Below are positions 6,404 to 13,222 of a stretch of 17,445 nt of DNA, piece by piece. A program made the position numbers and the translations under genes. How positions within the stretch are numbered: the stretch's first letter is position 1; every line of letters begins with the position of its first letter. Location of the stretch: NCBI GenBank assembly GCA_023436715.1, contig JAEZIJ010000115.1, positions 1 through 17,445 on the forward strand, given 5' to 3'. The notes below the pieces were generated by a model that saw only the letters and a program-made list of their open reading frames with translations, made no database searches and was not told where the DNA came from. Origin of the DNA: Acidobacteriota bacterium (GTDB lineage Bacteria > Acidobacteriota > Terriglobia > Bryobacterales > Bryobacteraceae).

Positions 6404-7003
6404 CTACGCGACGGACTTACGAAGCTTTCTGGTCACACCGGCGGCTGCCAGCGATAGGATCCCCACTAATCCCACGAGCGGCATCGGGCTGGCGGTCCGC
6501 GGAAGGCGTTTGCCGGTCGGAGCGGCGGCGCCGCCCTGTGCGCTCGCGGAAGGAGGCGCGCTAGGCTGAGCCTCCGGAGGCGGCGCGCTCGGCTGAGCCT
6601 CTGGAGGGGGCGCACTGGGCTGAGCTTCCGGAGGCGGCGTGGTCGGCTGAGCCTCTGGAGGGGGCGCACTGGGCTGGGCCTCTTGCGGAGTGGTGGCGCC
6701 TTGTGCGCTCGATTGCTGTGGAGGACACGGACTTACCGGTTGGGGAACACAGGGATTCGCTTGCGCGCTGGGTTGCGGCGGAGGGCATGGACTTGCCTGT
6801 TGGGGAACGCAGGGATTCGCTTGCGCGCTGGGTTGCGGTGGAGGGCACGGGTTCGCCTGTGGCGGAGCGCACGGATTCGCCCCCTGTGCAGTCGGATCTT
6901 GCTGGTCCGCGCCGCTCTGGTTGGTCTGGGCCGCTGCGCCAGGCGCCAGTGCCAAAGCGACGCCTAAGCAGGACGCTACAAGAAATGTGCTGAAAGGTTT
7001 CAT
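6404..7003 (-). CDS. secreted Pro/Cys-repeat protein with C-terminal LPRTAS sorting-type tail
   Basis: A 199-residue protein. Residues 1-26 are a Sec signal peptide ending GAAAQ. Residues 42-101 are three 20-residue repeats, each with two cysteines in an ANPC....xPC..PQ.SAQ arrangement (Cys 45, 53, 65, 73, 85, 93). Residues 108-152 are five 9-residue EAQPSAPPP-type repeats. The C-terminus has LPRTAS (167-172), a hydrophobic segment (about 174-190) and a basic end (RKLRK). This three-part tail resembles surface-sorting signals handled by sortases or exosortases. Functional assignment beyond an exported, probably surface-associated, extended protein is not possible. A GAGGAGA Shine-Dalgarno (7011-7017) supports the start. 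A VASC lipobox-like string at 9-12 lies too early in the hydrophobic core to be convincing. Confidence 0.75.
   Translation of the reverse strand: MKPFSTFLVASCLGVALALAPGAAAQTNQSGADQQDPTAQGANPCAPPQANPCPPPQPSAQANPCVPQQASPCPPPQPSAQANPCVPQPVSPCPPQQSSAQGATTPQEAQPSAPPPEAQPTTPPPEAQPSAPPPEAQPSAPPPEAQPSAPPSASAQGGAAAPTGKRLPRTASPMPLVGLVGILSLAAAGVTRKLRKSVA
6548..6682 (-). repeat. five 27-bp tandem units encoding EAQPSAPPP-type repeats
   Basis: Residues 108-152 of the exported protein are five consecutive 9-residue units. Four read EAQPSAPP(P/S) and the second reads EAQPTTPPP. The DNA copies are nearly identical, differing mainly by alternating ctccggagg and ctctggagg variants, which suggests recent expansion. 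The unit is a multiple of three, so copy-number change keeps the reading frame. Confidence 0.85.
6701..6880 (-). repeat. three 60-bp tandem units encoding 20-residue paired-Cys repeats
   Basis: Residues 42-61, 62-81 and 82-101 align as ANPC/(A/V)xPPQ.../PSAQ units with cysteines at unit positions 4 and 12. The second and third DNA units share a near-identical stretch around ggattcgcttgcgcgctggg. The regular pairs of cysteines 8 and 12 residues apart suggest disulfides or metal binding, an inference only. Confidence 0.8.
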
Positions 7004-7325
7004 ATTCGTTTCTCCTCATTGATGCTTCCAGGTTGACTTCTGAGGCCCGCCCGAATGCGGCCTTTCAGACCAACCCTGGCGGAGGTCTCACTGCCAGGGA
7101 GAGGGCACGTCGCCTGCCAATTGCTCAGGTCCGGCGCTGCTGCCGCGCTGCGGACTTGTATGGCTCGCGAAGGTCTTTGCTTTGCGGTGTTCAACCGCGC
7201 CCGGCGCAGTGGTGTACCGCTCGGGTCGCATGTATAAATTACACCGGCTTTTCTGGACTTGCGCTCATAGTGCCGAATCCGGCGCCGGAGCGCGGGCCGC
7301 CGCTCAGAAGCCGGATAATACTGTT
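7004..7325. other. 322-bp intergenic region between divergent secreted-protein genes
   Basis: No convincing gene is present. It contains the Shine-Dalgarno of the minus-strand gene (7011-7017). Two hairpins lie in what would be its leader: AGGCC 7043-7047 with GGCCT 7059-7063, and a perfect 7-bp stem CCCTGGC 7074-7080 with GCCAGGG 7093-7099. An AT-rich island (gtataaattac, about 7231-7241) stands out from the GC-rich surroundings and could hold promoter elements for either strand, but no clean -35/-10 pair is seen. No riboswitch class was recognised. Confidence 0.4.
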
Positions 7326-8261
7326 ATGGGACGCACCGTGTGGGCGTGGGCAGCCATTGCTTGCGCCGGCGTGTTTGCGCAGGCTTTGACCCAGCAGCCC
7401 AGTCCGGCCGAGGACGACATCAACGGCCTGAAACGGTTCGAGCAAACACAGGGGCTGAAGCCGACCGGCAACTTCGAGCGGCGCTCGGGCCAGCCGGCGG
7501 CCTCGTACCGCTGCTATTTCACGGGTAAGCTCGAACTGCCGCAGACGTACGACCAGCTCGAACTCCGGCAGGTCAAGAGCCAGGACAAGGGCCAGGCTTG
7601 CGGACTTGACGAGACGCGGTACGACATTTTCTACTATGCGATCGAGGCAGTCGCGAGCGGGCACACGCCGGTAACCGAGAATCTCGAGGCCGCGCCCATC
7701 GAGCGGGTGCTGATGGTGATTCCGCATGAGGATCTCCACGACTCAGGCGCCCTCAAGGATCTGCCGGCGGCGATCGGAGAAGCTGCCACCACCCTGATGG
7801 GTTTCCATACTGCCGCGGCGTATGCCAGGGAGCGTTACGGACCGGACTCGCCTACTTACAAGAACCTGTCGCGAGAGGCTGAGCTGTTCTTGCGGAAGTC
7901 GGTAATCGTGAACCGCTACTTCGATGAATTGACGGCACTCTATGCCGGCGTCAAAGAGGGCCGAACGCCGCCCGGGGCCGCGCTGGCAGCGAAAGCGGAG
8001 GCGTTCGAGCAATTGCGGCGGGAGTGCTCCGCAATCCGGCCGGCTCCCACCTCCTTTAATGCTTGCCCGGCCGCGGTGAACAACGCGGGTCTGGCGTTCG
8101 ACGCCACGTACACGCGTTACTATCCGCTGCTTTACCGTTTCTACGTTTCCACAGGGTGCGATTTCGCGGCTACTCTACGCGCCCTGAGCCCGGCCGCTCG
8201 CGGAAAAGCGAAGTCCGAGGCGGACATCGCGACATACCTGGAGAAACTGACGGCCGAGTAA
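7326..8261 (+). CDS. secreted HExxH protein, probable zinc metallopeptidase
   Basis: A 311-residue protein from the ATG at 7326. Residues 1-20 form a signal peptide ending AQA. The motif HEDLH at 134-138 fits HExxH. A glutamate (E152) in GEAATTLMGF follows 14 residues after the second histidine, the spacing and type of segment expected for a gluzincin third zinc ligand. Cysteines beyond the signal (YRCYF, AC, EC, NAC, GC) could form periplasmic disulfides. The overall architecture recalls predicted aminopeptidases, but the exact family was not recognised and no substrate can be named. The frame is open upstream to 7182, but only the start at 7326 gives a proper signal peptide. There is no clear Shine-Dalgarno. 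It converges on the decarboxylase gene with 4 bp between stops. Confidence 0.65.
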   Translation: MGRTVWAWAAIACAGVFAQALTQQPSPAEDDINGLKRFEQTQGLKPTGNFERRSGQPAASYRCYFTGKLELPQTYDQLELRQVKSQDKGQACGLDETRYDIFYYAIEAVASGHTPVTENLEAAPIERVLMVIPHEDLHDSGALKDLPAAIGEAATTLMGFHTAAAYARERYGPDSPTYKNLSREAELFLRKSVIVNRYFDELTALYAGVKEGRTPPGAALAAKAEAFEQLRRECSAIRPAPTSFNACPAAVNNAGLAFDATYTRYYPLLYRFYVSTGCDFAATLRALSPAARGKAKSEADIATYLEKLTAE

Positions 8262-8265
8262 GTTC

Positions 8266-9729
8266 CTATTCGTGTGGCAGATACCTGGAGATATCCACAT
8301 CCACGAATGCGGCCCGGCGGAAGCGCTCCTTCATGTGATACGGCACGGTGCAGTCGAAAATCGTCTTGCAGGAGACCGCCTCGGCGGGAATCGACGGGCT
8401 GAAATCGGGAGACTGCGAGGGGTCGAGTGGATGGCAGCGCACGCCGGGGATGAACACCGTGCTGGCGTCGCCCTGGTATCGTGTCGTCATCGCCCAGAGG
8501 ACGTCGTTGGTGTCAAAGATATTCACGTCCTCGTCCACCAGGATGACGTGCTTGAGTTCCGGGAACGCCGCGAAGGCCGTGAGGGCGGCCTGCCGCTGGC
8601 GTCCTTCGTCGCTCGCCGACGCTTTCCTGAATTGCAGGATGGCGAGGTATTTGCCTCCGCCCGCCGAATGGCAGTAGACGTTGCGAAGTCTGCCGGGCAT
8701 GCTGTTTTCGACCAAACGCAGAATGCTCGCCTCGGTCGGGATGCCGGTCAGGTTCACGTGCTCCTCGCCGGGTCCGATTACCGTCTGAAGAATCGGATTA
8801 CGCCGGTGCGTGACCGCGGTAACGCGGATCAGGGGGAGTTCCTTCTGCGCCTTGCCCAGATATCCCGGAAACTCGGGCATGCAGTATCCGGTGTGCGTCT
8901 GGGCGTCCTCCGCGATGCGCTGTCCGGGCACGATTTCGCCTTCGATGACGATCTCCGCGCGCGCGATCGCCTTCGCATTCACCGAGACGCAATCGACCAG
9001 GCCGACGGGGCGGCGGCGCAACCCGCCCGCGATCGTGAGTTCGTCGAAGCCCAGAGGCGTTGTGGGCGGCTCGAAACAGGCGGCCAGATAGATCGCGGGG
9101 TCCAGGCCCATGCTGACGGAAACCGGCAGCGCCCGCCCGGTTTTCTCGGCCTTGATGCGGAACTGATCGATGTGCCGTCCCGGCACGAAGTAGACGCTCA
9201 GGAGGTCCGGGCCCTGAACGCACAGCCGGTGAATCGTCACATCCGATTCGCCGGTCTCGGGATCCTCCGCGCGCAGCAGTCCCATGTTGAAGTACGGTCC
9301 GGCGTCGAGCAGCGTATTCGTTGGCGCGGGGATCAGCGTTCGCAAGTCGAACGGAGGACGAATCACGACCTCCTGGCAGGGTGCGTCCGCGCCGCCGACC
9401 ATGACAGGCGGGCACGGATGCCTCAGCGCCTCGAGAAGATCGAAGGGGAGCCGGTCGATGCTGCTGCCCATGAGCAGCGCCGTGCGCGAGCGGCTGGCAA
9501 GGACTCCGACGACAACCGGCATCCCGTAGCCCTTCACGTTTTCGAACAGCATGGCCGGACCGACGCGCGTCGGCGGGGCGACCGGCGTGCCCGCGCCGAC
9601 CACTCTGTATACCCCCGCGAGTTCGGCCACCGGGTTCACCGGTTCCCGCGTCGAAACCAGTTGGCCCGGAACCGACGCAAGAAATTCGAGCGCCGAACGC
9701 AGGTCGTTTATCTCAGCCGCTGTCGTCAA
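8266..9729 (-). CDS. UbiD-family (prenylated-FMN) decarboxylase
   Basis: A 487-residue protein, typical for the UbiD family. It begins with a DLRSALEFLASVPGQLV segment. The core holds MLFENVKGY, an IHRLCVQGPD strand with the conserved Arg (about R168) and SMGLDPAIYLAACF. An ARAEIVIEGEI segment carries the glutamates of the family's Glu-Arg-Glu network (around E259 and E263/E265). These enzymes use prenylated FMN made by UbiX to decarboxylate or carboxylate aromatic or alpha,beta-unsaturated acids. Substrate cannot be predicted. The open frame runs to 9831, but a GGAGGTGG Shine-Dalgarno (9735-9742) lies 7 nt before TTG at 9729, which fits the family N-terminus. No ubiX or ubiquinone genes are nearby, so a catabolic role is as likely as quinone synthesis. 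Confidence 0.88.
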   Translation of the reverse strand: MTTAAEINDLRSALEFLASVPGQLVSTREPVNPVAELAGVYRVVGAGTPVAPPTRVGPAMLFENVKGYGMPVVVGVLASRSRTALLMGSSIDRLPFDLLEALRHPCPPVMVGGADAPCQEVVIRPPFDLRTLIPAPTNTLLDAGPYFNMGLLRAEDPETGESDVTIHRLCVQGPDLLSVYFVPGRHIDQFRIKAEKTGRALPVSVSMGLDPAIYLAACFEPPTTPLGFDELTIAGGLRRRPVGLVDCVSVNAKAIARAEIVIEGEIVPGQRIAEDAQTHTGYCMPEFPGYLGKAQKELPLIRVTAVTHRRNPILQTVIGPGEEHVNLTGIPTEASILRLVENSMPGRLRNVYCHSAGGGKYLAILQFRKASASDEGRQRQAALTAFAAFPELKHVILVDEDVNIFDTNDVLWAMTTRYQGDASTVFIPGVRCHPLDPSQSPDFSPSIPAEAVSCKTIFDCTVPYHMKERFRRAAFVDVDISRYLPHE

Positions 9730-9734
9730 TCGAG

Positions 9735-9742
9735 CCACCTCC
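9735..9742 (-). promoter_or_regulatory. ribosome binding site fixing a TTG start for the UbiD-family gene
   Basis: GGAGGTGG on the minus strand, with GGAGGT 7 nt upstream of TTG at 9727-9729. It decides against the longer ATG frame starting at 9831, whose extra 34 residues do not resemble the family. Confidence 0.7.
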
Positions 9743-9799
9743 ACGATCCTCAGGTTCTGTATCAGTACGACCCTGCTCTGGACAGGTAATCTTTGTCGA

Positions 9800-9828
9800 A
9801 CGCGCGGCCCGGCCCGCGAGCCGCGCGT
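9800..9828 (-). terminator. terminator-like hairpin after bacterioferritin
   Basis: A perfect 9-bp stem (ACGCGCGGC 9800-9808 with GCCGCGCGT 9820-9828) with an 11-nt loop lies 16 bp downstream of the bacterioferritin stop and before the UbiD-family gene. It has no U-run. It probably separates the two transcripts. Confidence 0.5.
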
Positions 9829-9843
9829 CACATGGGAGGGGCG

Positions 9844-10341
9844 CTAAGCTGCTGGGGGTTTGCTCTCGGGTGCTGCCGCGCCGAATGACTGGAGGGCCAG
9901 ATAGCTGGGGCCAAAACGCTTGATGTTGTCGCGCTGTTTTTCGAACTGATCGAAGTGGACTTCTTCGTCCCGCACGAGTTGCTCGAAGAGTTGCTTTGAG
10001 ACGGAGTCCGCGTTGGCGCCGCACTCGATGGCCGCCTGGTTGTAGAAGCGCTGGCTTTCATCTTCCATCGACATAGCCTTGGCCAGAATTGCCTCCGGCT
10101 CCACGATTTTCTCGATCGGCCCGGCCGCCACCATGTCCACGTCGCCCTTCAGGAAGAGAACGCGCTCGGCCAGGAGCTCAATGTGCATCATCTCCTGGAT
10201 GGCGGTCTGCCTGAACAGCATCGAGAGAGGTCCGAAGCCCTGGTCGCCCAGATGAAAATGAAAGTACATGTATTGGTGTACGGCCTGCAGTTCGTCCGCA
10301 ACCGCATTATTCAGTAGTTGTATGCTCTTGGCCTTGTCCAT
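9844..10341 (-). CDS. bfr: bacterioferritin
   Basis: A 165-residue protein of typical Bfr length. All six ferroxidase ligands are in register: E17, E50, H53, E93, E126 and H129. M51 is at the position of the heme-binding Met52 of E. coli Bfr, so heme binding at the subunit interface is likely. The fold is a four-helix bundle that assembles into a 24-subunit iron-storage shell in the cytosol. It oxidises Fe(II) and limits Fenton chemistry. The start has a strong Shine-Dalgarno (GGAGGA, 10348-10353, 6 nt spacing). The C-terminal tail (about 155-165) is Ala/Pro-rich. No bacterioferritin-associated ferredoxin is adjacent. No Fur box was recognised upstream. Confidence 0.95.
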   Translation of the reverse strand: MDKAKSIQLLNNAVADELQAVHQYMYFHFHLGDQGFGPLSMLFRQTAIQEMMHIELLAERVLFLKGDVDMVAAGPIEKIVEPEAILAKAMSMEDESQRFYNQAAIECGANADSVSKQLFEQLVRDEEVHFDQFEKQRDNIKRFGPSYLALQSFGAAAPESKPPAA

Positions 10342-10347
10342 AACTGG

Positions 10348-10353
10348 TCCTCC
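10348..10353 (-). promoter_or_regulatory. ribosome binding site of bacterioferritin
   Basis: GGAGGA on the minus strand, 6 nt upstream of the ATG at 10341, among the strongest Shine-Dalgarno sequences in the window. Confidence 0.7.
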
Positions 10354-10532
10354 GATTCATTATGCGATATCTGGACTCGAAATTGAGGAAATAGAATGCT
10401 GTTCGGCGTGGACAGGCTGGCCGCCGGTCTAGGTATCTAGAGGCAGCCGGCCGCGTGCCCTTACACGCACACGCTCCCCGAGCGCTCCGCTGCCGATCGC
10501 TGACCGTCGAGAGGCGGCGGCCGCGGCAGTGC

Positions 10533-10542
10533 TCAGCGCTGA
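10533..10542. promoter_or_regulatory. 10-bp palindrome, possible operator
   Basis: TCAGCGCTGA is a perfect 10-bp palindrome, located at the -35 position relative to the extended -10 at 10555-10563. Its placement would suit a regulator site, but the regulator is unknown and chance occurrence is possible. Confidence 0.25.
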
Positions 10543-10554
10543 ACTCCGGTCAGG

Positions 10555-10563
10555 TGCTATACT
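10555..10563 (+). promoter_or_regulatory. extended -10 promoter for the RRM gene
   Basis: TGCTATACT matches the extended -10 form TGnTATAnT at five of six hexamer positions plus the TG. There is no recognisable -35 at 16-18 bp upstream, as is common for extended -10 promoters. Initiation near 10570 would give a leader of roughly 75 nt. Confidence 0.45.
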
Positions 10564-10644
10564 CTGCTTGCGCTTGAACGCCCCGCCTAACTGGGCCAAA
10601 TAACCTTAGCCCCGGCAAGCAGGTCTCAACCGCAAGGGGACCGA

Positions 10645-10968
10645 GTGAGGAATATTTTCGTCGGAAATCTGGACTTCGGTACGAGCGAGGAGTCCATACG
10701 GGAGCTTTTCGAGAGTTACGGAGTTGTCGACCGGGTAAACCTCGTGCGCGACAGAGACACGGGGCAACCGCGCGGTTTTGCGTTCGTCGAAATGGCTGAT
10801 AGTGGAGCAGCCGAACGGGCCATCAACGAGTTGAACGGCGCGACACTTGGAGGCCGCTCAATCAACGTGAATGAAGCTCGCCCTAAGCCCACGGGTGGAA
10901 GGCCCGGCGGGTTCGGGCGCAAACCGGGCGGCGGGCCACCTCGCCAGCGCCGGGAGCCGCGCTGGTGA
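10645..10968 (+). CDS. RNA-binding protein with a single RRM and RGG-like tail
   Basis: A 107-residue protein from a GTG start. The RRM spans about residues 2-80, with RNP2 at 4-9 (IFVGNL) and RNP1 at 43-50 (RGFAFVEM); both contain the aromatic residues that stack on RNA bases. Residues 81-107 form a Gly/Arg/Pro-rich tail (GGRPGGFGRKPGGG) like those of cyanobacterial cold-induced Rbp proteins. It probably binds single-stranded RNA in the cytosol, perhaps as a chaperone or during stress. A purine-rich AAGGGGA Shine-Dalgarno lies at 10634-10640. It is transcribed with the next gene (25 bp gap), whose N-terminus also looks nucleic-acid binding. Specific RNA targets cannot be inferred. Confidence 0.9.
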   Translation: MRNIFVGNLDFGTSEESIRELFESYGVVDRVNLVRDRDTGQPRGFAFVEMADSGAAERAINELNGATLGGRSINVNEARPKPTGGRPGGFGRKPGGGPPRQRREPRW

Positions 10969-10993
10969 ACTACCCCACGCGGAGGGGAAGGCG

Positions 10994-11575
10994 ATGACCG
11001 GAATCATCGTCGCTCTGACCGGCAGCCGCCGCACCGGCACCATCCGTGCAGAGGATGGTTCGTACATGGGGTTTTCGGCCACGACCATCCTGGGGGATTT
11101 CGAGTCTCTGAGTCTGGGAGACCGGGTCACTTTCGATGCAGATCGGAACCCTCCGCACCAGACCGCAGTTCGTGTTTTCCGTGAACCGTTCAGCCCGGGC
11201 ACACACGCCGCGACTCATGGTGGTTGTCCGGACCTCCGATACGCAGGGTTCGATCAGGCAAACAACATCCGTAGTTACCGGTTCGACGCAGTCTGCGCAG
11301 GGAAATCGATTCGGCATTGCATCACAGTGGACCTTGCGCTGCTCTTACAGCATCACATCGGAGTTCAGGAAGCGCCCGCACTTTGTCTACGCAAGCTGGC
11401 AACCGATTTGAAAGATGCCCCGAATTCCTACCGCCACCAACTCGCCGACAGCGACCTGCAAGCATTCGTTACATCCCGGGCCGCCGCCCTCGAGCGCAAG
11501 AAACCGAAGCACTTTCCTGCGACCCGCCGCGGCTCGCCTCAGAACGGTCTCTCGCAGGAGAGGCCGGCCCACTGA
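10994..11575 (+). CDS. two-part protein: cold-shock/OB-like N-terminus plus unrecognised C-terminal domain
   Basis: A 193-residue protein. Residues 1-64 show a cold-shock-like pattern: GTIRAEDG..MGF, a short loop, then LSLGDRVTFDAD and a closing TAVRVF strand. Residues 80-165 contain LRYAGFDQANNIRSYRFDAV, a DLALLLQHHIGVQEAPALCLRKL helix region and an HQLADSDLQAFV segment. This C-terminal pattern looks conserved, but I cannot name its family. The tail (166-193) is basic and low complexity. The start at 10994 has a GGAGGGG Shine-Dalgarno (10981-10987). The frame is open further upstream, but that would overlap the RRM gene. It has no signal peptide. Context suggests RNA or nucleic-acid association. 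Confidence 0.6.
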   Translation: MTGIIVALTGSRRTGTIRAEDGSYMGFSATTILGDFESLSLGDRVTFDADRNPPHQTAVRVFREPFSPGTHAATHGGCPDLRYAGFDQANNIRSYRFDAVCAGKSIRHCITVDLALLLQHHIGVQEAPALCLRKLATDLKDAPNSYRHQLADSDLQAFVTSRAAALERKKPKHFPATRRGSPQNGLSQERPAH

Positions 11576-11673
11576 TCATCACTAAGACAACCCGCCTCGG
11601 TGGAAGGAAAGCCCGGGCGGCGCAATAGATCGCAAGCTCTCCCGGAAGTCTCGACCTACGTGCACCTTGAAGA

Positions 11674-11678
11674 AGGGA
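11674..11678 (+). promoter_or_regulatory. ribosome binding site fixing a TTG start for the radical SAM gene
   Basis: GGGAG lies 8 nt before TTG at 11687. The family normally begins with (M)RILL.NP, exactly what follows this TTG. The upstream GTG at 11600 would add 29 residues with no family resemblance. Confidence 0.6.
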
Positions 11679-11686
11679 GCCCTCAC

Positions 11687-13222
11687 TTGAGGATCTTGCT
11701 TTACAACCCGGATAACGGCGTAACCCGCAACTTCATGCCGCATCTCTGGATGTTTCTGTTGCAGGCGCTCACGCCGCGGGAGCACGACGTGCTACTGATC
11801 GACGGCAATGCGCACCCGATGACCGACGCCGAACTGGTCCGATTCGCGCAGAGGGAGAGCATCGGGCTGGTGGGTATCGGCGCGATGACGCGCATGGTAG
11901 CCAAGGCGTACCGCGTGGCCGACGCGCTTCGCAAGGCCCGCATTCCTGTCGTGATGGGCGGACCGCACGTCACGGCCATGCCGGATGAGGCGCTCGGCCG
12001 GAACGGCGGCCCGCGGCACGCCGACGCGGTCGTCCTGGGCGAAGCGGACCAGATCTGGCCGCGGCTTGTCGAAGATGCCGTTCGGGGCGAGCTAAAGGAG
12101 GTTTACGCCGCGGATCAGGAGCGAAAACCGAGCCTTCAGGACTACCCCGCCATACCTTGGCAGTCTCTCGACCTTCAGCAGTTCAATCGTATCCCCGGGT
12201 TCCTGCGCCGGGTGATGGAGTATTTTCACACCGGCTGGGAGACGTTCCACATAATCCCCGTCGAGTCGGGGCGTGGGTGTCCTTACGGTTGCGAGTTCTG
12301 CACTGTCACCGGGTTCTTCGGCGACTCAATCCGGTTCCGGTCGAACGCAAGCATCGTGGACGAACTGCTGCGCCTGAAGAAGCGTGCGCGCGAGACGCGC
12401 GGGCAAATCGCCGTATTCTTCGTTGACGACAACTTCGCGATAGATGTGAAGCGCACGAAGTCGCTTCTCCGGGACATCATTGCAGCGGGTGCCCAGCTTT
12501 CCTGGGTGGGACAGATCAGCGCGAACCTGTTGCGTGACGAAGAACTGATTGACCTCATCGCCGAATCCGGCGGCAGGTGGATTTTTATCGGAATGGAGTC
12601 TCTCGACTCCGAGAACCTCGCCAGCGTCAAGAAGAACTTCATCAAGCCGGCTGAATTTGCGGCGGTGCTCGAGCGGCTATCCCAGCGCCACGTGTACGCC
12701 ATCACCTCGTTCATTTTCGGTTTGGACAACGACGCTCCGGGCGTCGCCCGCCGCACTTTGAGGGCAATGGGGACGTGGCCGCCGGGCCTTCCCGTTTTCG
12801 GACAGCTCACGCCCTTCCCGGCGACGCCCCTTTACGAGCGCCTGCGCGGCGAAGGGCGGCTCACTCGCCCCACACACTGGCTGGAGTTTACACCATTTGA
12901 AATGGCGAATGCGCCTCTCAAGATGAGCCGCTCTGAGGTCCAGGCGGAGGTCAGAGAGGCGTGGACAGATGCATACAGCCCCGCTGCGACGGCCCGCGCT
13001 CTTGAATCGATCGAGCCGGTGCCCTACAAGATCAGCCACTTGGTTGCACGGCTGTTCTTTCGAGGCATTTACTTCCCGCAAAAAGGCGTTTGGGCGTGGT
13101 TGAAATTGCTCGCGGAGAATCGGGTCGCGATTCTTCGCCTTCTTCGTGCCGCCCGCACTGCCCGCAACGGCCACGTGCATGGGGCGGATGCCACTCTCAG
13201 CCCGGAAACCGAGCGGACATAG
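11687..13222 (+). CDS. B12-binding domain radical SAM protein
   Basis: A 511-residue protein. Residues 1-150 form a Rossmann-like cobalamin-binding domain (LRILLYNPDNG, LLIDGNA, VGIGAMT, VVMGGPHVT, DAVVLGEA). The radical SAM core follows, with the cluster motif CPYGCEFC (C198, C202, C205) and downstream DDNFAI and GMESL motifs. A C-terminal extension (about 400-511) contains GQLTPFPATPLYERL. The protein belongs to the BchE/HpnP-like class that methylates or rearranges unactivated carbons. The DxHxxGG lower-ligand motif is not seen, as in many members, and the substrate is unknown. The frame opens at GTG 11600, but TTG at 11687 preceded by GGGAG (11674-11678) starts at the normal family N-terminus. 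It may be cotranscribed with the upstream genes (111 bp gap). Confidence 0.88.
   Translation: MRILLYNPDNGVTRNFMPHLWMFLLQALTPREHDVLLIDGNAHPMTDAELVRFAQRESIGLVGIGAMTRMVAKAYRVADALRKARIPVVMGGPHVTAMPDEALGRNGGPRHADAVVLGEADQIWPRLVEDAVRGELKEVYAADQERKPSLQDYPAIPWQSLDLQQFNRIPGFLRRVMEYFHTGWETFHIIPVESGRGCPYGCEFCTVTGFFGDSIRFRSNASIVDELLRLKKRARETRGQIAVFFVDDNFAIDVKRTKSLLRDIIAAGAQLSWVGQISANLLRDEELIDLIAESGGRWIFIGMESLDSENLASVKKNFIKPAEFAAVLERLSQRHVYAITSFIFGLDNDAPGVARRTLRAMGTWPPGLPVFGQLTPFPATPLYERLRGEGRLTRPTHWLEFTPFEMANAPLKMSRSEVQAEVREAWTDAYSPAATARALESIEPVPYKISHLVARLFFRGIYFPQKGVWAWLKLLAENRVAILRLLRAARTARNGHVHGADATLSPETERT

Larger units (their letters stand above)
10342..10644. other. 303-bp divergent intergenic region
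   Basis: The region separates bacterioferritin (minus) from the RRM gene (plus). It holds the bfr ribosome binding site and an imperfect hairpin around 10418-10452 (CTAG-gtat-CTAG with flanking GGCC/GGCC arms). It also carries the palindrome and extended -10 listed separately, and an approximately 80-nt leader before the RRM gene. No tRNA or coding frame was seen. Confidence 0.4.

Noticed and set aside
6968..6979. Lipobox (VASC) in the secreted repeat protein
   Set aside because: The cysteine is at residue 12, before most of the hydrophobic core, so ordinary signal peptidase I cleavage near residue 26 fits better.
6690..7022. Gly/Cys-rich plus-strand frame with repeated GGGHG segments
   Set aside because: It is the mirror of the Cys/Pro repeats on the minus strand, which have a signal peptide and Shine-Dalgarno; the regularity is inherited from those repeats.
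7021..7325. Riboswitch in the leader of the repeat-protein gene
   Set aside because: Two hairpins are present, but none of the conserved cores I know (glycine, cobalamin, c-di-GMP, TPP, preQ1) could be matched.
8272..9789. 505-codon open frame on the plus strand
   Set aside because: It is antisense to the UbiD-family gene, shows no domain and is rich in Arg/His/Asp, as expected for a shadow frame in GC-rich DNA.
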